Below, one piece after another: positions 48,984 through 61,120 of a DNA stretch of 64,000 bases; the stretch's first letter is position 1, and each line of letters opens with the position of its first letter. Below the pieces are notes generated by a model. That model was not told the DNA's origin. It made no database searches and saw nothing but the letters and a program-made list of their open reading frames with translations. Origin of the DNA: Pogostemon cablin. Taxonomy: Eukaryota; Streptophyta; Magnoliopsida; Lamiales; Lamiaceae. The position numbers were made by a program, and so were the translations under genes. The stretch spans positions 25,836,279 through 25,900,278 of the forward strand of contig CM042983.1 in NCBI GenBank assembly GCA_023678885.1, in the 5' to 3' direction.

Positions 48984-50894
48984 GAGAAAATAGAGAGAAT
49001 TCCAAAGTGGAAGAAGGCAAAGGAGTTAAGAGAAAAGGAAGTTGAAGTTGAAAGAGATAGTTGGGGAATACCCAAGACTCAAGTACCGGTTCCTTTTCCT
49101 CAAAGGTTCTTGAAGAAGGGTTTGGATGAGAGGTTCAAAAAGTTTCTTGAAATCTTCAAGAAGATTCAAATCAATATCCCTTTCGCCGATGCTTTGGAGC
49201 AAATGTCTCATTATGCTAGTTTCTTGAAGGACATCATGGGAAAGAAAAGAAGTCTTGTGGAAAATGAAACGGTTAATTTGACCGAAGAGTGTAGTGCCAT
49301 TCTACAACGGAAACTTCCTCAAAAATTGAAGGATCCGGGTAGTTTCATTATACCATGTGAAATTAGAAAGAGCAAGAAGAACAAGGCTCTTTGTGACCTT
49401 GGTGCAAGCATTAATCTAATGCCTCTCTCCATATTCAAGAAGCTTGGGTTAGGTGAAGTAAAACCAACTTCCATCACACTTCAATTGGCGGATCGATCTA
49501 TGACACATCCAAAAGGAGTAGTTGAAGATGTGTTGGTAAAAGTTGATAAGTTCGTCTTTCCGGTGGATTTTGTTGTTCCAGATATGGAGGAGGATGAAAA
49601 TGTGCCATTGATTTTTGGGAGACCGTTTCTTGCTACCGGGAGAGCTCTTATTGATGTCTACAAAGGAGAATTGAAGTTGAGAGTTAATGATGAGGAAGTG
49701 GTATTCTCTCTACACAAGGCCATGCAATATCCAATGAATGATGAAGAATGTAAAAGTGTGGATGTTGTAAAGGGAAGTGTCGAGGAGAGTTGGTCTTCCA
49801 TTGTAACCAAGGATCCACTTGAACTTTGCTTGAGCAATTCTCTATCTCTTTCTAATATTTCTACTACTTCTCTTGATTTAAATGAAGAATTGATTAATTG
49901 TTTGCTTGATCTAGGTGATTGTAGTGAAGCTCAAGAGGTTGCAGCCGCCATCTCAAGGGGAAATGGAAAGTTCTTACCACTTAGAGATCCAATCGATCAA
50001 GAAGAGAAAAAGGAAAATAAGGTGGAGTTGAAGCCTTTACCCGATCATCTTGCTTATGCCTACCTTGGTGAAAATGAAACATATCCAGTAATTGTATCAT
50101 CATCTCTAACCTCTAGTCAACTTGATAAATTGCTTAATGTCCTTAAAGAGCATAAGTCGGCTATTGGTTGGTGTATTGATGATTTGAAGGGAATTAGTCC
50201 AACAATTTGCATGCATAAGATAAGACTTGAGGATGAAGGGAAAGCTTGTGTTCAAAACCAAAGAAGACTTAATCCTATCATGCAAGAAGTGGTAAAAAAA
50301 GAGGTTCTTAAGTGGTTAGATTCGGATATGATCTTTCCTATTAGTGATAGCCCCTATGTGAGCCCGTTGCATGTAGTATCTAAAAAAGGGGGGCGTGTGT
50401 GTGTTGATTATAGAAAGCTTAATGAAAACACACGTAAAGATCACTTCCCCTTACCTTTCTTGGATCAAATGTTGGATAGGTTGGCCGGGTATGAGTTTTA
50501 TTGCTTTCTTGATGGGTATTCCGGGTATAACCAAATTCTCATAGCACCTGAAGACCAAGAAAAGACCGCTTTCACTTGTCCTTATGGAATATTTGCTTTT
50601 CGAAGATTGCCATTTGGACTTTGCAATGCACCGGCCACCTTTCAAAGGTGTATGATGGCAATCTTTGAAGGATTAATTGAGAATATAATGGAAGTGTTCA
50701 TGGATGACTTTTCGGTGTTTGGTTCTTCTTTAGATATTTGTTTGTCTAACCTTGCTATTGTTTTGAAGCGATGTCAAGACACTAATTTAGTGTTGAATTG
50801 GGAGAAGTGCCACTTCATGGTAAATGATGGCATTGTACTTGGACATCACATCTCTTCAAAGGGATTGCAAGTTGACCGAGCCAAAGTTGTTGCT
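48984..50894 (+). pseudogene. Athila protease and reverse transcriptase, first part
   Basis: Continues the gag frame after the TAA. The aspartic protease region has CDLGASINLMPLS (Asp near 49395) and IFGRPFLATGRALIDV. The reverse transcriptase starts near 50150 and has SPYVSPLHVV, VCVDYRKLNENTRKDHFPLP, LDGYSGYNQI, PFGLCNAPATFQRCM and the catalytic F-M-D-D at 50697-50708. The frame is open until a solo LTR interrupts it after the codon at 50892-50894. The wording of the RT motifs is typical of the Athila lineage. Confidence 0.93.
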
Positions 50895-52872
50895 TGATAG
50901 ACTTTTTCTGCGCACTCCAATTTAATCCTCAAGTATAAGGATGTCAATTGTAGCAGCAAGTTCCCAAGTTAAATTATCGATCCTACTGAGACAGTTAATT
51001 ATTTATTTATTCTAAATCACTATTTAATAAGAATTATGTAACCAAATTTCCAATGTTTTGCTGTGAACTAATAAACTAAAATACTGAAATATTAAATAGC
51101 TGAATGATTAAAAGCAATAAAAATAAAAGCAAGTTTCTAATCAAGAGATGACAAACAGTTCTAAGGAATCAGGTATTGACCAACTAATTTGGGTTATTAA
51201 ACTTACGATTGCTCATTCATGCAGTTTCACTGAAAATACACCACATATCCCTGTTATCCCACCGAATATGATTCGATTCAAAGCTAATAGTCTAATCTGA
51301 TTCAAATCCTAAGGTGTGCAAATATTACCAAGCCTTATTCCTAGATACTAATCAAAGCAAGCAACAATACCTCCAGATGGTAAGCCTGACTAACAAGATA
51401 TTTTCTGGAATTACTACAAGGTTCTATTCACTTCCTACTTGATTATCTAATTGCATTGTTCCACTAAATTAATCAAGTATTTGATTTACCAGTTCATGGA
51501 ATTAAAGTACTTATAGCGGAGCTACTCTAATCCCTAACAGATAGACAATACCAATCATGAACGCACACAAGCTAACACAATAATCCAAGCATTATAGCGG
51601 ATGTCATGAATATATTATGAAGACGTTACGAAGCAGATTAACATGTCTTAATAAAATAAGTAAAATCAAAAGCTCAACTGCATAAAATTCCAATCTTTGG
51701 TCTAAATCCCCAAATCAATCAAATCAATCCATCAAACCCTAGAACTGTATAGGAAATTAGCCCATGAGATTACAAGCAATCCTCATGGCTAAGCAATTCA
51801 TAACAAAAATCAAAGTAAAAGGAAGGAAAAGAAAGAAATTATGAAACCCTAGTGTAGACGTAGTTTTTCGTTCCTTCTCCGTCTCTCCAATTGCTCGATT
51901 CTCCCTCAATTAGCACTTGGAACCCTCTTGAAGGTGGATGGATGGTGAAATCAGGTTGTCAATCTGATATGGAAGGATTGGAGATGTGAATTGATGATGG
52001 GTTATGGATGGGTCCTCTCCAATTTGTGTTTTGATCTCCCTAATTGTTTCTAGGACTGATGCAGGGCTTTTTCTCGATCAAAACTGCTTCAGAATCGCGA
52101 TTTGAGGGTATATACACTGCTGCATCGAACAGGCCCCGTCTGGGCCCTGAACTGGGCTGCTCGGCACCTTGCTCGAGCCGAGCTTATGACCGAGCGGCCC
52201 CCAAACCTGCCGAGCAGCATATGGGTAAATGGAAACGTCGTGTAGGCTCTGAGGGCACCCCACTCGGCTGGAAATTCGCAAAATGAGGGTTCCGCTCGAG
52301 CCGAGTGACCTCTCGAGCTGAGGAGATTGTGCTGCGCGATTTTACCGTTTTGAGCATAACTTCTTCATACGGACTCCAATTTGAATGATTTTTGCGCTCA
52401 CGCATTCCTATTTTCCTTGGCTTTCTATTCATATAAAGAACTCTCAGAAAATCTAACATTTGAATATGTAAAAAGTCATGCAAAATGGCTGCTCGGTACA
52501 GCATGTGCGACGTTAGCACTTTGATCATAACTTTCTCGTTTGGAATCCAATTGGGGTGTTCTTTACGTCAAAACGACCCTCTCTTCTGTGGCTTTCCAAC
52601 CATATATCATATGATCAATTTGGACTTCTATAAGAATACAGAAATTTGTGCAACATGGACTGTATTTTTCAGCATTCCTTCTCACTTTCACTCCTCATTC
52701 TAACTTTGAACTTTTGATCATGTTTTACCCTTCAAAACTCAACAAAACACCTTAGTAGCATCTTAATTATGCAAGATATGAAAACCATGTCATTCTATAC
52801 AAAATCATGGCCACATTCTATCAAAAACGGTGTAATGTGAGACCTAAAATACGTGAAATTCCACTCTCAACA
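50895..52872 (+). mobile_element. Solo LTR nested in the Athila reverse transcriptase
   Basis: A 1,978-bp insertion beginning TGATAGAC and ending CTCAACA, flanked by the exact 5-bp repeat TTGCT (50890-50894, 52873-52877). The TG...CA ends and 5-bp duplication mark it as a solo LTR; no protein coding inside. Its family is not otherwise present in the window. It contains a local GAGCCGAG/CTCGGC-rich patch at 52150-52330. Strand is arbitrary. Confidence 0.88.
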
Positions 52873-52877
52873 TTGCT

Positions 52878-53861
52878 ATAGAGACGCTTCCACCGCCAAC
52901 AAATGAGAAGGGAGTACGATCGTTCCTTGGTCATGCCGGGTTCTATCGTAGATTCATCAAGGATTTTTCTTCATTTTCTAAACCTCTATCTCATCTCCTT
53001 GAAAAAGATGTACCATTTAAGTTTGATGATAATTGTTTAAATGCTTTTCAGGTGCTAAAGGAAGCTTTGATTTCATCACCCATCTTGATCACCCCCGATT
53101 GGAAGGAGTCATTTATATTGATGTGTGATGCAAGTGATGTAGCTCTTGGAGTGGTTTTGGGGCAACTAAGAGAGAAAAAATTCCGATCCATTTATTATGC
53201 AAGCAAGACATTTGATGCGGCTCAAAGGAACTACACTACTACCGAAAAAGAGTTCTTGGCGGTAGTATACGCATTTGATAAATTTCGTCCTTATTTGGTA
53301 GGAACGAAGACTATTGTATACACCGACCATGCCGCTATCAAGTATCTCATGGCAAAGAAGGATGCAAAGCCAAGGGTGATAAGATGGGTACTACTTCTTC
53401 AAGAATTTGGTATTGAAGTGAGAGATAAGAAGGGCACGAAGAATGTGGTAGCCGACCATCTTTCAAGGTTAGAGTCGAGGGAGCATTGTGAAAGTACTTA
53501 TGAGTTAATCAAGGAGGTTTTTCCCGATGAAGAAATCTTGAAGTGTGATTGCTATCAAATTGAGGCTTTAGTGGAGCAAGAAGGAAGCCCGTGGTATGCG
53601 GACTATGTGAATTACTTGGCTAGTGGAAGGAGGCCTTATGAGCTTAATAAGTATCAATCCAAGAAGTTCTTTCATGATGTTAAAAGTTACTTGTGGGATG
53701 ATCCATTCTTGTACAAGATGTGTAATGATTCTCTTGTGCGAAGATGTGTGCCCGAAGAAGAATGGAATAGTGTGTTGGAGTTTTGCCACTCTTCACCTAG
53801 TGGAGGCCATTTTGGAGCTCAAAAGACCGCTGCAAAAGTCTCACAATCGGGGTTGTATTGA
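52878..53861 (+). pseudogene. Athila reverse transcriptase end, RNase H, integrase zinc region
   Basis: Resumes the RT frame with ETLPPPTNEKGVRSFLGHAG exactly where it was cut. RNase H follows with CDASDVALGVVLG, TTEKEFLAVVYAF, YTDHAAIKYL and ADHLSRLE. The integrase His-His part (C-H...GGHFGAQKTA) ends in TGA at 53859-53861, where the family has Trp. A frameshift lies at the same point. Confidence 0.92.
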
Positions 53862-54871
53862 CCATTTTGTTCAAAAGTTGTAAGAAATTTGTAGAGGGTT
53901 GTGATCGGTATCAAAGGATGGGAGGATTCTCCAAGTGGGATGAGATGCCCCTTAAGAGCTTTCAAGAAGTGGAGATATTTGATGTGTGGGGCATCGATTT
54001 CATGGGACCATTTCCTCAATCTAATGGATTCCTATACATCCTATTGGCGGTCGACTATGTCTCGAAATGGGTTGAGGCCATACCTTCAAGAACAAGTGAT
54101 GCTAGAGTGGTCATGGGGTTTCTAAAGAAGCATATCTTCACAAGATTTGGAGTACCTAGAGTGTTGGTAAGTGATGGGGGTAGTCACTTCATAAATAAGC
54201 TCATAGAGAACATTCTCAAGACTTATGGATTGAAGCATCGAGTGTCTACTCCGTATCACCCTCAAACGAATGGTCAAGCTGAAATTTCTAATCGACAAAT
54301 CAAACAAGTCTTGAAGAAAACAGTGAGTGTGAGTAGAAAGAATTGGTCTAATAAACTTGATGATGCATTGTGGGCCTTTCGAACCGCATTCAAGACCACT
54401 CTTGGTATGTCTCCTTTTCAAATTGTCTATGGCAAGTCTTGTCATCTTCCCGTGGAGTTAGAGCATAAAGCTTATTGGGCCATTAAGAAATTGAATTTCG
54501 ACATGAAAGCTTCGAAGAAGATAAGATTCTTACAGTTGAATGAGCTTGAGGAATTTAGAGAAAGTGCTTATGAAAATTCAAGGATTTTTAAGGAGAAAAC
54601 CAAGAGGTGGCATGATGCTCGTTTGAGGAAGAAGAGCTTTGAAAAGGGTGAAAAGGTGTTGGTATTCAATTCTCGACTAAGACTTTTCCCGGGCAAGTTG
54701 AAGTCCAAATGGAGAGGACCTTATGTGGTAAAGGAAGTACTTGATAGGGGAGCTCTAAAGGTTATGGATGAGAACGGGGGAGAGTTCTTGGTTAATGGTC
54801 ATCGTGTGAAGCACTATGTGGATCCATCACAAAGGGAGACCCTCTTTGTGGATACTTTATTTGAAAGATGA
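53858..54871 (+). pseudogene. Athila integrase core and C-terminus
   Basis: Continues in a shifted frame. The zinc-binding C-D-R-C appears as C-D-R-Y. The catalytic core has Asp in DVWGIDFMGPFP, Asp in VLVSDGGSHF and Glu in PQTNGQAEISNRQIK. It is followed by KSCHLPVELEHKAYWA and a GPY/F-type C-terminal domain (KWRGPYVVKEV). Open to its natural stop at 54869-54871. Confidence 0.92.
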
Positions 54872-56988
54872 TCTCAAAATTCGTCTAGCTTGAAGACGTT
54901 AAACTTAGCGCTCGATGGGAGGCACCCCATCACTATCTTTATTACTTTATTTTAGTGCTTTCAATAATGGTTGTGGTTTTGTTATTTTGTATTTTGGACT
55001 TGTAGGTTGATTGTGCTCATGGAGAAAAATGCACATTGAAGAAAAGAGAAATGCTTCATGGATTCAAGTTGACATGTTCCACAACTTGTTGCAAACTTAA
55101 TTCGTGACTCTTGTCTCGAGTTAAGTTTGGGGGTGCTAGTGCGTGGTGGGCATAGCTTGAGTCGTGTGGATGCGGTTACTTCTCAACAAGAAGATCATCA
55201 ATGGAAACTACAAGGGTAAGTCTCACCATTTTTTTGCAAACTTAAGTCTCAACTCTTGTTTCGATTTAAGTTTGGGGGGAGAGTGTGTGGTGTGACTCAC
55301 CACTTGAGTCAATTTTAAAAATTTTCTCATGAGTTTGGGTTTGATTTTGGTATGATTGGTGGTGTTAAAGTGCATGATAGTCCATATTCATAATGAAATT
55401 GTTGAACTAATGGTGTTTGTTGAGTGTTTGAGCATGAATGAGAGGTATTGGAAGCATGATGGAGCTTGGACCTAACGATTTCCTTACCAAATGCCTATCG
55501 AGGGAGTACTCTACACCTTATCATTTTACTACTTGAAATGAATTGAGTTTGATTTGGATTGTTGTGACTAGCATGATACTTCATTTTTTATGTTTGTGGG
55601 AGGTTTACTTTCGTAACTTAGGATTTCCTTTTCAATAAAGGTTGGGATGAATGTGTGCTTAATTGTCGCATGGATGATGGTATTTTGTGTTTTTGCATGT
55701 TTTGTGTTTTTGTTGTGTCTTGTTTGTTGAGTCCTTATTTGTATGTTGTGTGTATTTTCATTCTTGTCTTGGGATGTTTGGTGGTTTGTTTAGGGATGTC
55801 GTGAGTCATTTTTGAACGTGAGTGATGATAAGTTGTGGTGATAAGTGATGACAAATTATGATTAAGAATCTCTACACTTTCAAATTGTGACATGTTTTAC
55901 TTAACTTGTTCAATTTTGAGATGAATGTGGTGTAATAAGTTCCTTAAGGTCCGAGCACAAGCTTGTGAGCATTTGAGCCTCAACCATGCATACATGGTAT
56001 TTCTTCATGAGTGGATCGGTTGTGTTTGATAAGTTAGAACTTGCTCAAGGACTATAGAAACGAGCCCGATTAGTGGAGATTAATGAAGTGATCTAAGGCC
56101 ATCCTTGTTATTATAGTCATTGCCATATATGTTCCTACCTTGAACACCATCCTTAGTCAACCACTTTGAGCCTATAAGCTTATTTCTTGTGAATTTAGCA
56201 CATTACAAGCCTTGATTACCCACTTAAGCCTTATATATATATCCATTATGTGAGTAATTGAGGAGATGGTGGCTAGAAAGGATTGATTGAATAATCAAAA
56301 GAAGCAAAGGACATGGTAAACAAGCAAGAAAAAGGATGAAAAGAGCAACAACAAGAAGACACATGCAACCTCAAAGTTAGAAAAGGAGCAAAGCAACATC
56401 AAAATGCTCAAGTAAACAAAATTCAAAGAAAGGAAGCATGCAACAAAAGAAACTCAATCCTAGGGAAGTTAATGAATAGTGCTTGAGATTTGTAAAGATA
56501 AGCAAGGAAGAAAAGAAAGTGAAGAAGTTGAGGAAATTGGCCATCTCTTTGATTACTTACACATGATTAGTCACTCATATCCATATACTTCCTACCCTAC
56601 CAAAAAGTCTATCATTACAACCTTAATGAAAGACCTTTTTGATCATTGATTGAAACTTTGGTGGTTTGTGAATGTAGTCCACGAGCAAGCTTATAGCGAG
56701 TCAAGCCAATCGGTTGATGAGTGTTGCTTTACCCTACTTTAAATTGTTGAGAGACATTTATAACATATGTGAGGCTTGGACAAAAAAAGGGACTATATTA
56801 CATTTTATTCTCTTGTGATTGAACTTGCTAATTCTTCATGTTATGATTTTAATGTTGTAGGATGACTTAGCATAGTTTGTAGTTGTTATCGCTAACGATG
56901 TGTTATTACTTATGTTCATTTAGTCTTTTTCTAGGTGAAAATTTTTCCTATTGGTTTGTCATTTTCATTGCTAGGGGACGAACAACAC
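54872..56988 (+). other. Athila 3' non-coding region
   Basis: About 2.1 kb between integrase and the polypurine tract. Athila relatives may carry an env-like gene here; I find no such frame. AAGTTTGGGGG occurs at about 55128 and 55266 as well as at the real tract, so polypurine-like copies are repeated through this region. Confidence 0.75.
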
Positions 56989-56989
56989 C

Positions 56990-57005
56990 TTAAGTTTGGG
57001 GGGTT
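56990..57005 (+). promoter_or_regulatory. Polypurine tract of the Athila element
   Basis: TTAAGTTTGGGGGGTT directly before the 3' LTR start TGATTGGCGC. The G-run is the expected plus-strand priming site. Confidence 0.8.
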
Positions 57006-58768
57006 TGATTGGCGCTATTTTCACCTAGATTTTAGTGTCTTTTTATATGTGTTTTCGTATTATTTTATCCGTATTTGAATGTTATTTGGTTGTGTTTTGT
57101 ATTTTTATGGAAATATGTGTGAATGAGCTTAAACATATGATTTTCACTTTTTATTGGATGCTAGATATGATAAGGAAGGCATAGGAAAAAGTGAATCTAA
57201 ATTCGGAGTTGAAACGGGGGAGAACGGGCAAAAACGGAAGCTGCACAACACGGGCCGTGTGCAGAGCACGACCCTGTCAGAATGGCCGTACGCTGACACT
57301 CGAAATACCAACTCGACCACACCTGTGGCCGAGTACAGAACACGACCCGTGCCTAGTACAAACACACGGCCCGTGCACCGCGCACGGGCCTGTCCAGAAA
57401 GCCATGCGACAATGTCAGAAAACACAACACTGCCATCCCTGTGGCCGAGTGCGGAACACGACTCGTGTGCTGTGTTAGAACACGGGACGTGCGGCGGAGC
57501 TCGAGCCGTGTTGGTGCAAAATGCAGAAAATTACTGGAATCTTCTAGAAGGCCCACATGGGGTATAAATAGACCCCATTTCAATATTTGGATAGAGAAGA
57601 TCAGATTTCCCATCCTTTACACACACATCACACACCTTTCCTTCAATTTCACACCATAATCTCCATCCACCTTCATCCATCTTGATCCATCTTCATCATC
57701 TCCATTAATTCTCCATCCAAACTTCATCCCTTCCATTGGGTGTAAGAGATCTCAAGAAATCAATAGCTAGAGAAGAAGATCCATGAGTATTGAAGATCTC
57801 CTACAAGAAATTGTTGGGGAAGATTTACATCTCCTTTGATTTTCTTTTGGATTTAGACTATGGATAATTGTAATGAATCATTTATGTGTTTTGTTACCTT
57901 TATTATGTTAGGCTAATCCCTCTAGCGGGATTAGGAACATGAAGAGCATGTTAGATTTATATTATCATGTGGATTAAATTAGTTTTTGATTTAATTGATG
58001 TTGATTTCTATTCATGGAGTTTAATTGTCTTGATGTTGTGATGACATGGTTTGTTATTCATAATTTATTATTGGTTTAATGGATTGTTGATCAATGAATT
58101 GATTTATGGTGATTAAATGCTATCATAATGTTCATGTATGTATTGCTTGGAGTGAGACGGAAACGACCCTCTATAGTATTAGGAAGGCATGAATAGACAT
58201 TGAGTTTGGGTTTGACCGAAAGAATATTTGAATTCAATGAGGGGAACCAATCCATTCGTTGGCCTTAGTACACAAAAAGGGAGAGTTTAATCTAACTAGT
58301 ACCTAGATGGAAGGGGTTAATGTTGGGCTTTGATCTTAAGTGCTTTTAGGAGTCTAAAATGGATCAACAACCTTTGTAACCCGAAAGGGAGCTTAGGATA
58401 CAATCGTGATCACCCTTAGTCTACATCAATTGAGTTGAATTCCTTTTGCATGATAATATGAATCGAGTGTGCTTGGATGTTTCTAATCCCATGTTTTTCC
58501 ATACTTGAACTTTAGCACCCATTTTCTTTTCTTGTTATTCATTTTTACTTATCATTTCTCATATTCACTCTCTTATTTACTTGCTACTTGCTTTAGTTGG
58601 TAATCATCTCAAAACCCCCTATCATCTTTACAAAAACGACATGAACATGAGCTCACGTATTTTGCTAGTCCGAACATTACTCCTTTGTGGATTGATAATT
58701 TTTCTTGGGATATACTACTACAACGATCGAGTATTCTTGCTCGTGAGTGCTACAAAAATAGGCAAACA
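57006..58768 (+). mobile_element. 3' LTR of the Athila element
   Basis: 1,763 bp, the same length as the 5' LTR, TGATTGGCGC to GGCAAACA, followed by the target duplication GTAGT (58769-58773). The full element is 45290-58768, 13,479 bp. TATA box near 57563. Frames across its GC-rich repeats are not genes. Confidence 0.96.
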
Positions 58769-58773
58769 GTAGT

Positions 58774-59828
58774 AGAAGTCTTGATTTTGTTTGGCAATTT
58801 TCGGAGTTGCTTATACCTAGAAAGATTTAACCTGCAAATTAGATTGTTAGTGTTGGTGTCTTTTTGTTTGAAAAATATAATGAAGTTGTAATCTCCTTAA
58901 CGAACCATCGAGGGCACTGTGGAAACTTCGCTGACTTTTCGAATTTGTGAGTACTGGGGGGTGTTCTTTGGTTTGGCGATCTTTTTCGTATAATCTCTCA
59001 GTGATTACTTTTGTCACATATTCTTTGTTATCTTGCAACCTAAGATGGGGTGTGATGAGCAATTTGAAATAGTAATAATTGAATGTAAGTAATATGAGAT
59101 TGTTATATTACTATGTCTTTAATGCTCTAGGCTTCAGCATGGAGGGGTTGAATATGATTGTAATATAAGGTAATGTCCCGACTGAAATGCCTGGAAATAT
59201 CATATCTCATAAGTCATTATTTTAGTGTGTAGAGTGTGCGTTAAGTGCTTGATATATTGTATACTTATGGAGAAAAAAGTTATGGAAAACCATGTATTCT
59301 TACTGTGAAAAGTGGTGACCAAAAGCCATGTTCCTATGATGACGAGGTCTTTTTTTATGTTGTCTGCAATTTGATGCCCTTCGCGATCCAGAAACTCTTC
59401 CCATAGGGTAAGAATAGTAGGCTTTTTCCAGAAGCAAACATTATTTGAAATTTATTCTACAATTTGTGTGTAGTACTAAAAGTGTGTATTGAAAACATCG
59501 TGGATGGGGGGATTTTTACTCCTCGTTGACTATGACGAAGTCCTGGACTATTTTATTGAGTCTTGATATGAAGCATGTAGGTAACACATGTATTACAACG
59601 TACAGTACATCTGAAAATATGTATCATTAGTATATTATATTTGGATCACATTATAATAGTACAATGTATGAGTATTCAATTTAAAGAAACATGTAGCTGA
59701 TTTTTTTTGTTTGAGCAGTCTGCATGTTGTGGGAACTTCGTGAAAGGAGTCAGCTTGTGCGCATCATCTAGGGGATCTTCTTCTTGCTTGTCAATGTCGG
59801 CTATGTACGAACTCAGTGTTGAAGTATG
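58774..59828. other. Spacer between Athila and Copia element 3
   Basis: Continuation of the locus interrupted by the Athila insertion. No gene was recognised. The five bases before the next LTR are GTATG. Confidence 0.5.
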
Positions 59829-61046
59829 TGTTGGCAATTAGATCATGTGGTTCAACGTGATCCGATTAGGATTACAAGTAAACAATACATCGGAAGCATA
59901 AAATTATTTACCTGACTTCTGGGTTGGTGTAGAGGATGAAGATCTGTAGTGAACACCTCTGATCTTCTACAGTATGACCCAAAGTCAACTCTGGTGTTGT
60001 GTCGTTAACAATCCCCAGAGTTCTCTCAATCTGCTCCTATTCTGTTCTCTACGTCAAATCAGGCGCAGACTTAGGTTATTAGGAGCTGAGATGACTTATA
60101 TACATGGGCTACTGCAGGGACCAGGAGGAGAAATTGAGTTGGGCCTCAATTGAATTTAATTAACCAAGCTTAGCCCAAAGCTTATAATTAAATCCAATAA
60201 TAATAATAATAATAATATAGTCCACTAAAATATCATTACTGCACTACCCATCCAATCCCAAAATTATATTCTGGGCTCCTACTTATTATGAGCTCGAAAA
60301 TCTCCCCATATTTAAGATATACAATGCCCATTAATTAATTAAGTTACTGACAACTCAAATTAATTAATATCTCATCCGAGAGTAGTACCACTCAATCTTA
60401 TTATCATGCCAGAAATTAATCCACTTGCAAGATTTACATGATAAACCTTATGAGCTCCTCAAGGGGACATCATCAGCCTATGACGGACATGGATTCCTTC
60501 TACAATCAACAACACACCAAAGAGACAGCACTATTTCCCAACTCACCGAGCTTGTTGATTTAATACATGTAAATCTCACCCATTGATGAATCAAAGAAAT
60601 ATATACTGTCTTACGTATCGAGGTTATTGTATAGGGATTAAGAGCACGAACATCCATAATAACTGAGATCAAGTTCTCCTATATAGACAATACAAGTCGA
60701 ACGATCTCAAGCGGTCCTGCTCAATACACGCTAATTGCACTAATGTGATTCGATAGTCAAGACAAACTAACACCAAATCACACTACAACCATCCCGATAG
60801 ATAGTCTCCGTCTATCTCGGTTGTGAGCATCTGTTTATACTTTATAAGGAAACCGATAATATGATCTTCTGTGTGTTGTCGCACAACATATTATCTATAG
60901 TATAAAGTAAATGGACTTTTGCACAAACATATAAGTAAACAATTTATAATATGCAAAAACGTTTGATCATATGATTCTTATTTCAAATAAAATTGTTAAA
61001 ACATTGTTCATTACAAAAGCAAGGCTTTTAGTATACAAATCTAACA
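59829..61046 (-). mobile_element. 3' LTR of Copia element 3
   Basis: On the minus strand it begins TGTTAGATTTGTATACTA at 61046 and ends AATTGCCAACA at 59829 (1,218 bp, TG...CA). The minus-strand polypurine-like AAGTAGGAGAT precedes it at about 61047-61057. The other LTR lies beyond the right edge. Contains an (ATA)n run at about 60198. Confidence 0.85.
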
Positions 61047-61120
61047 ATCTCCTACTTATACTTAAAGACTACGCTGCCATATCTACTGACACGCATCTAA
61101 TCCCCATTCCTTCTACATGT

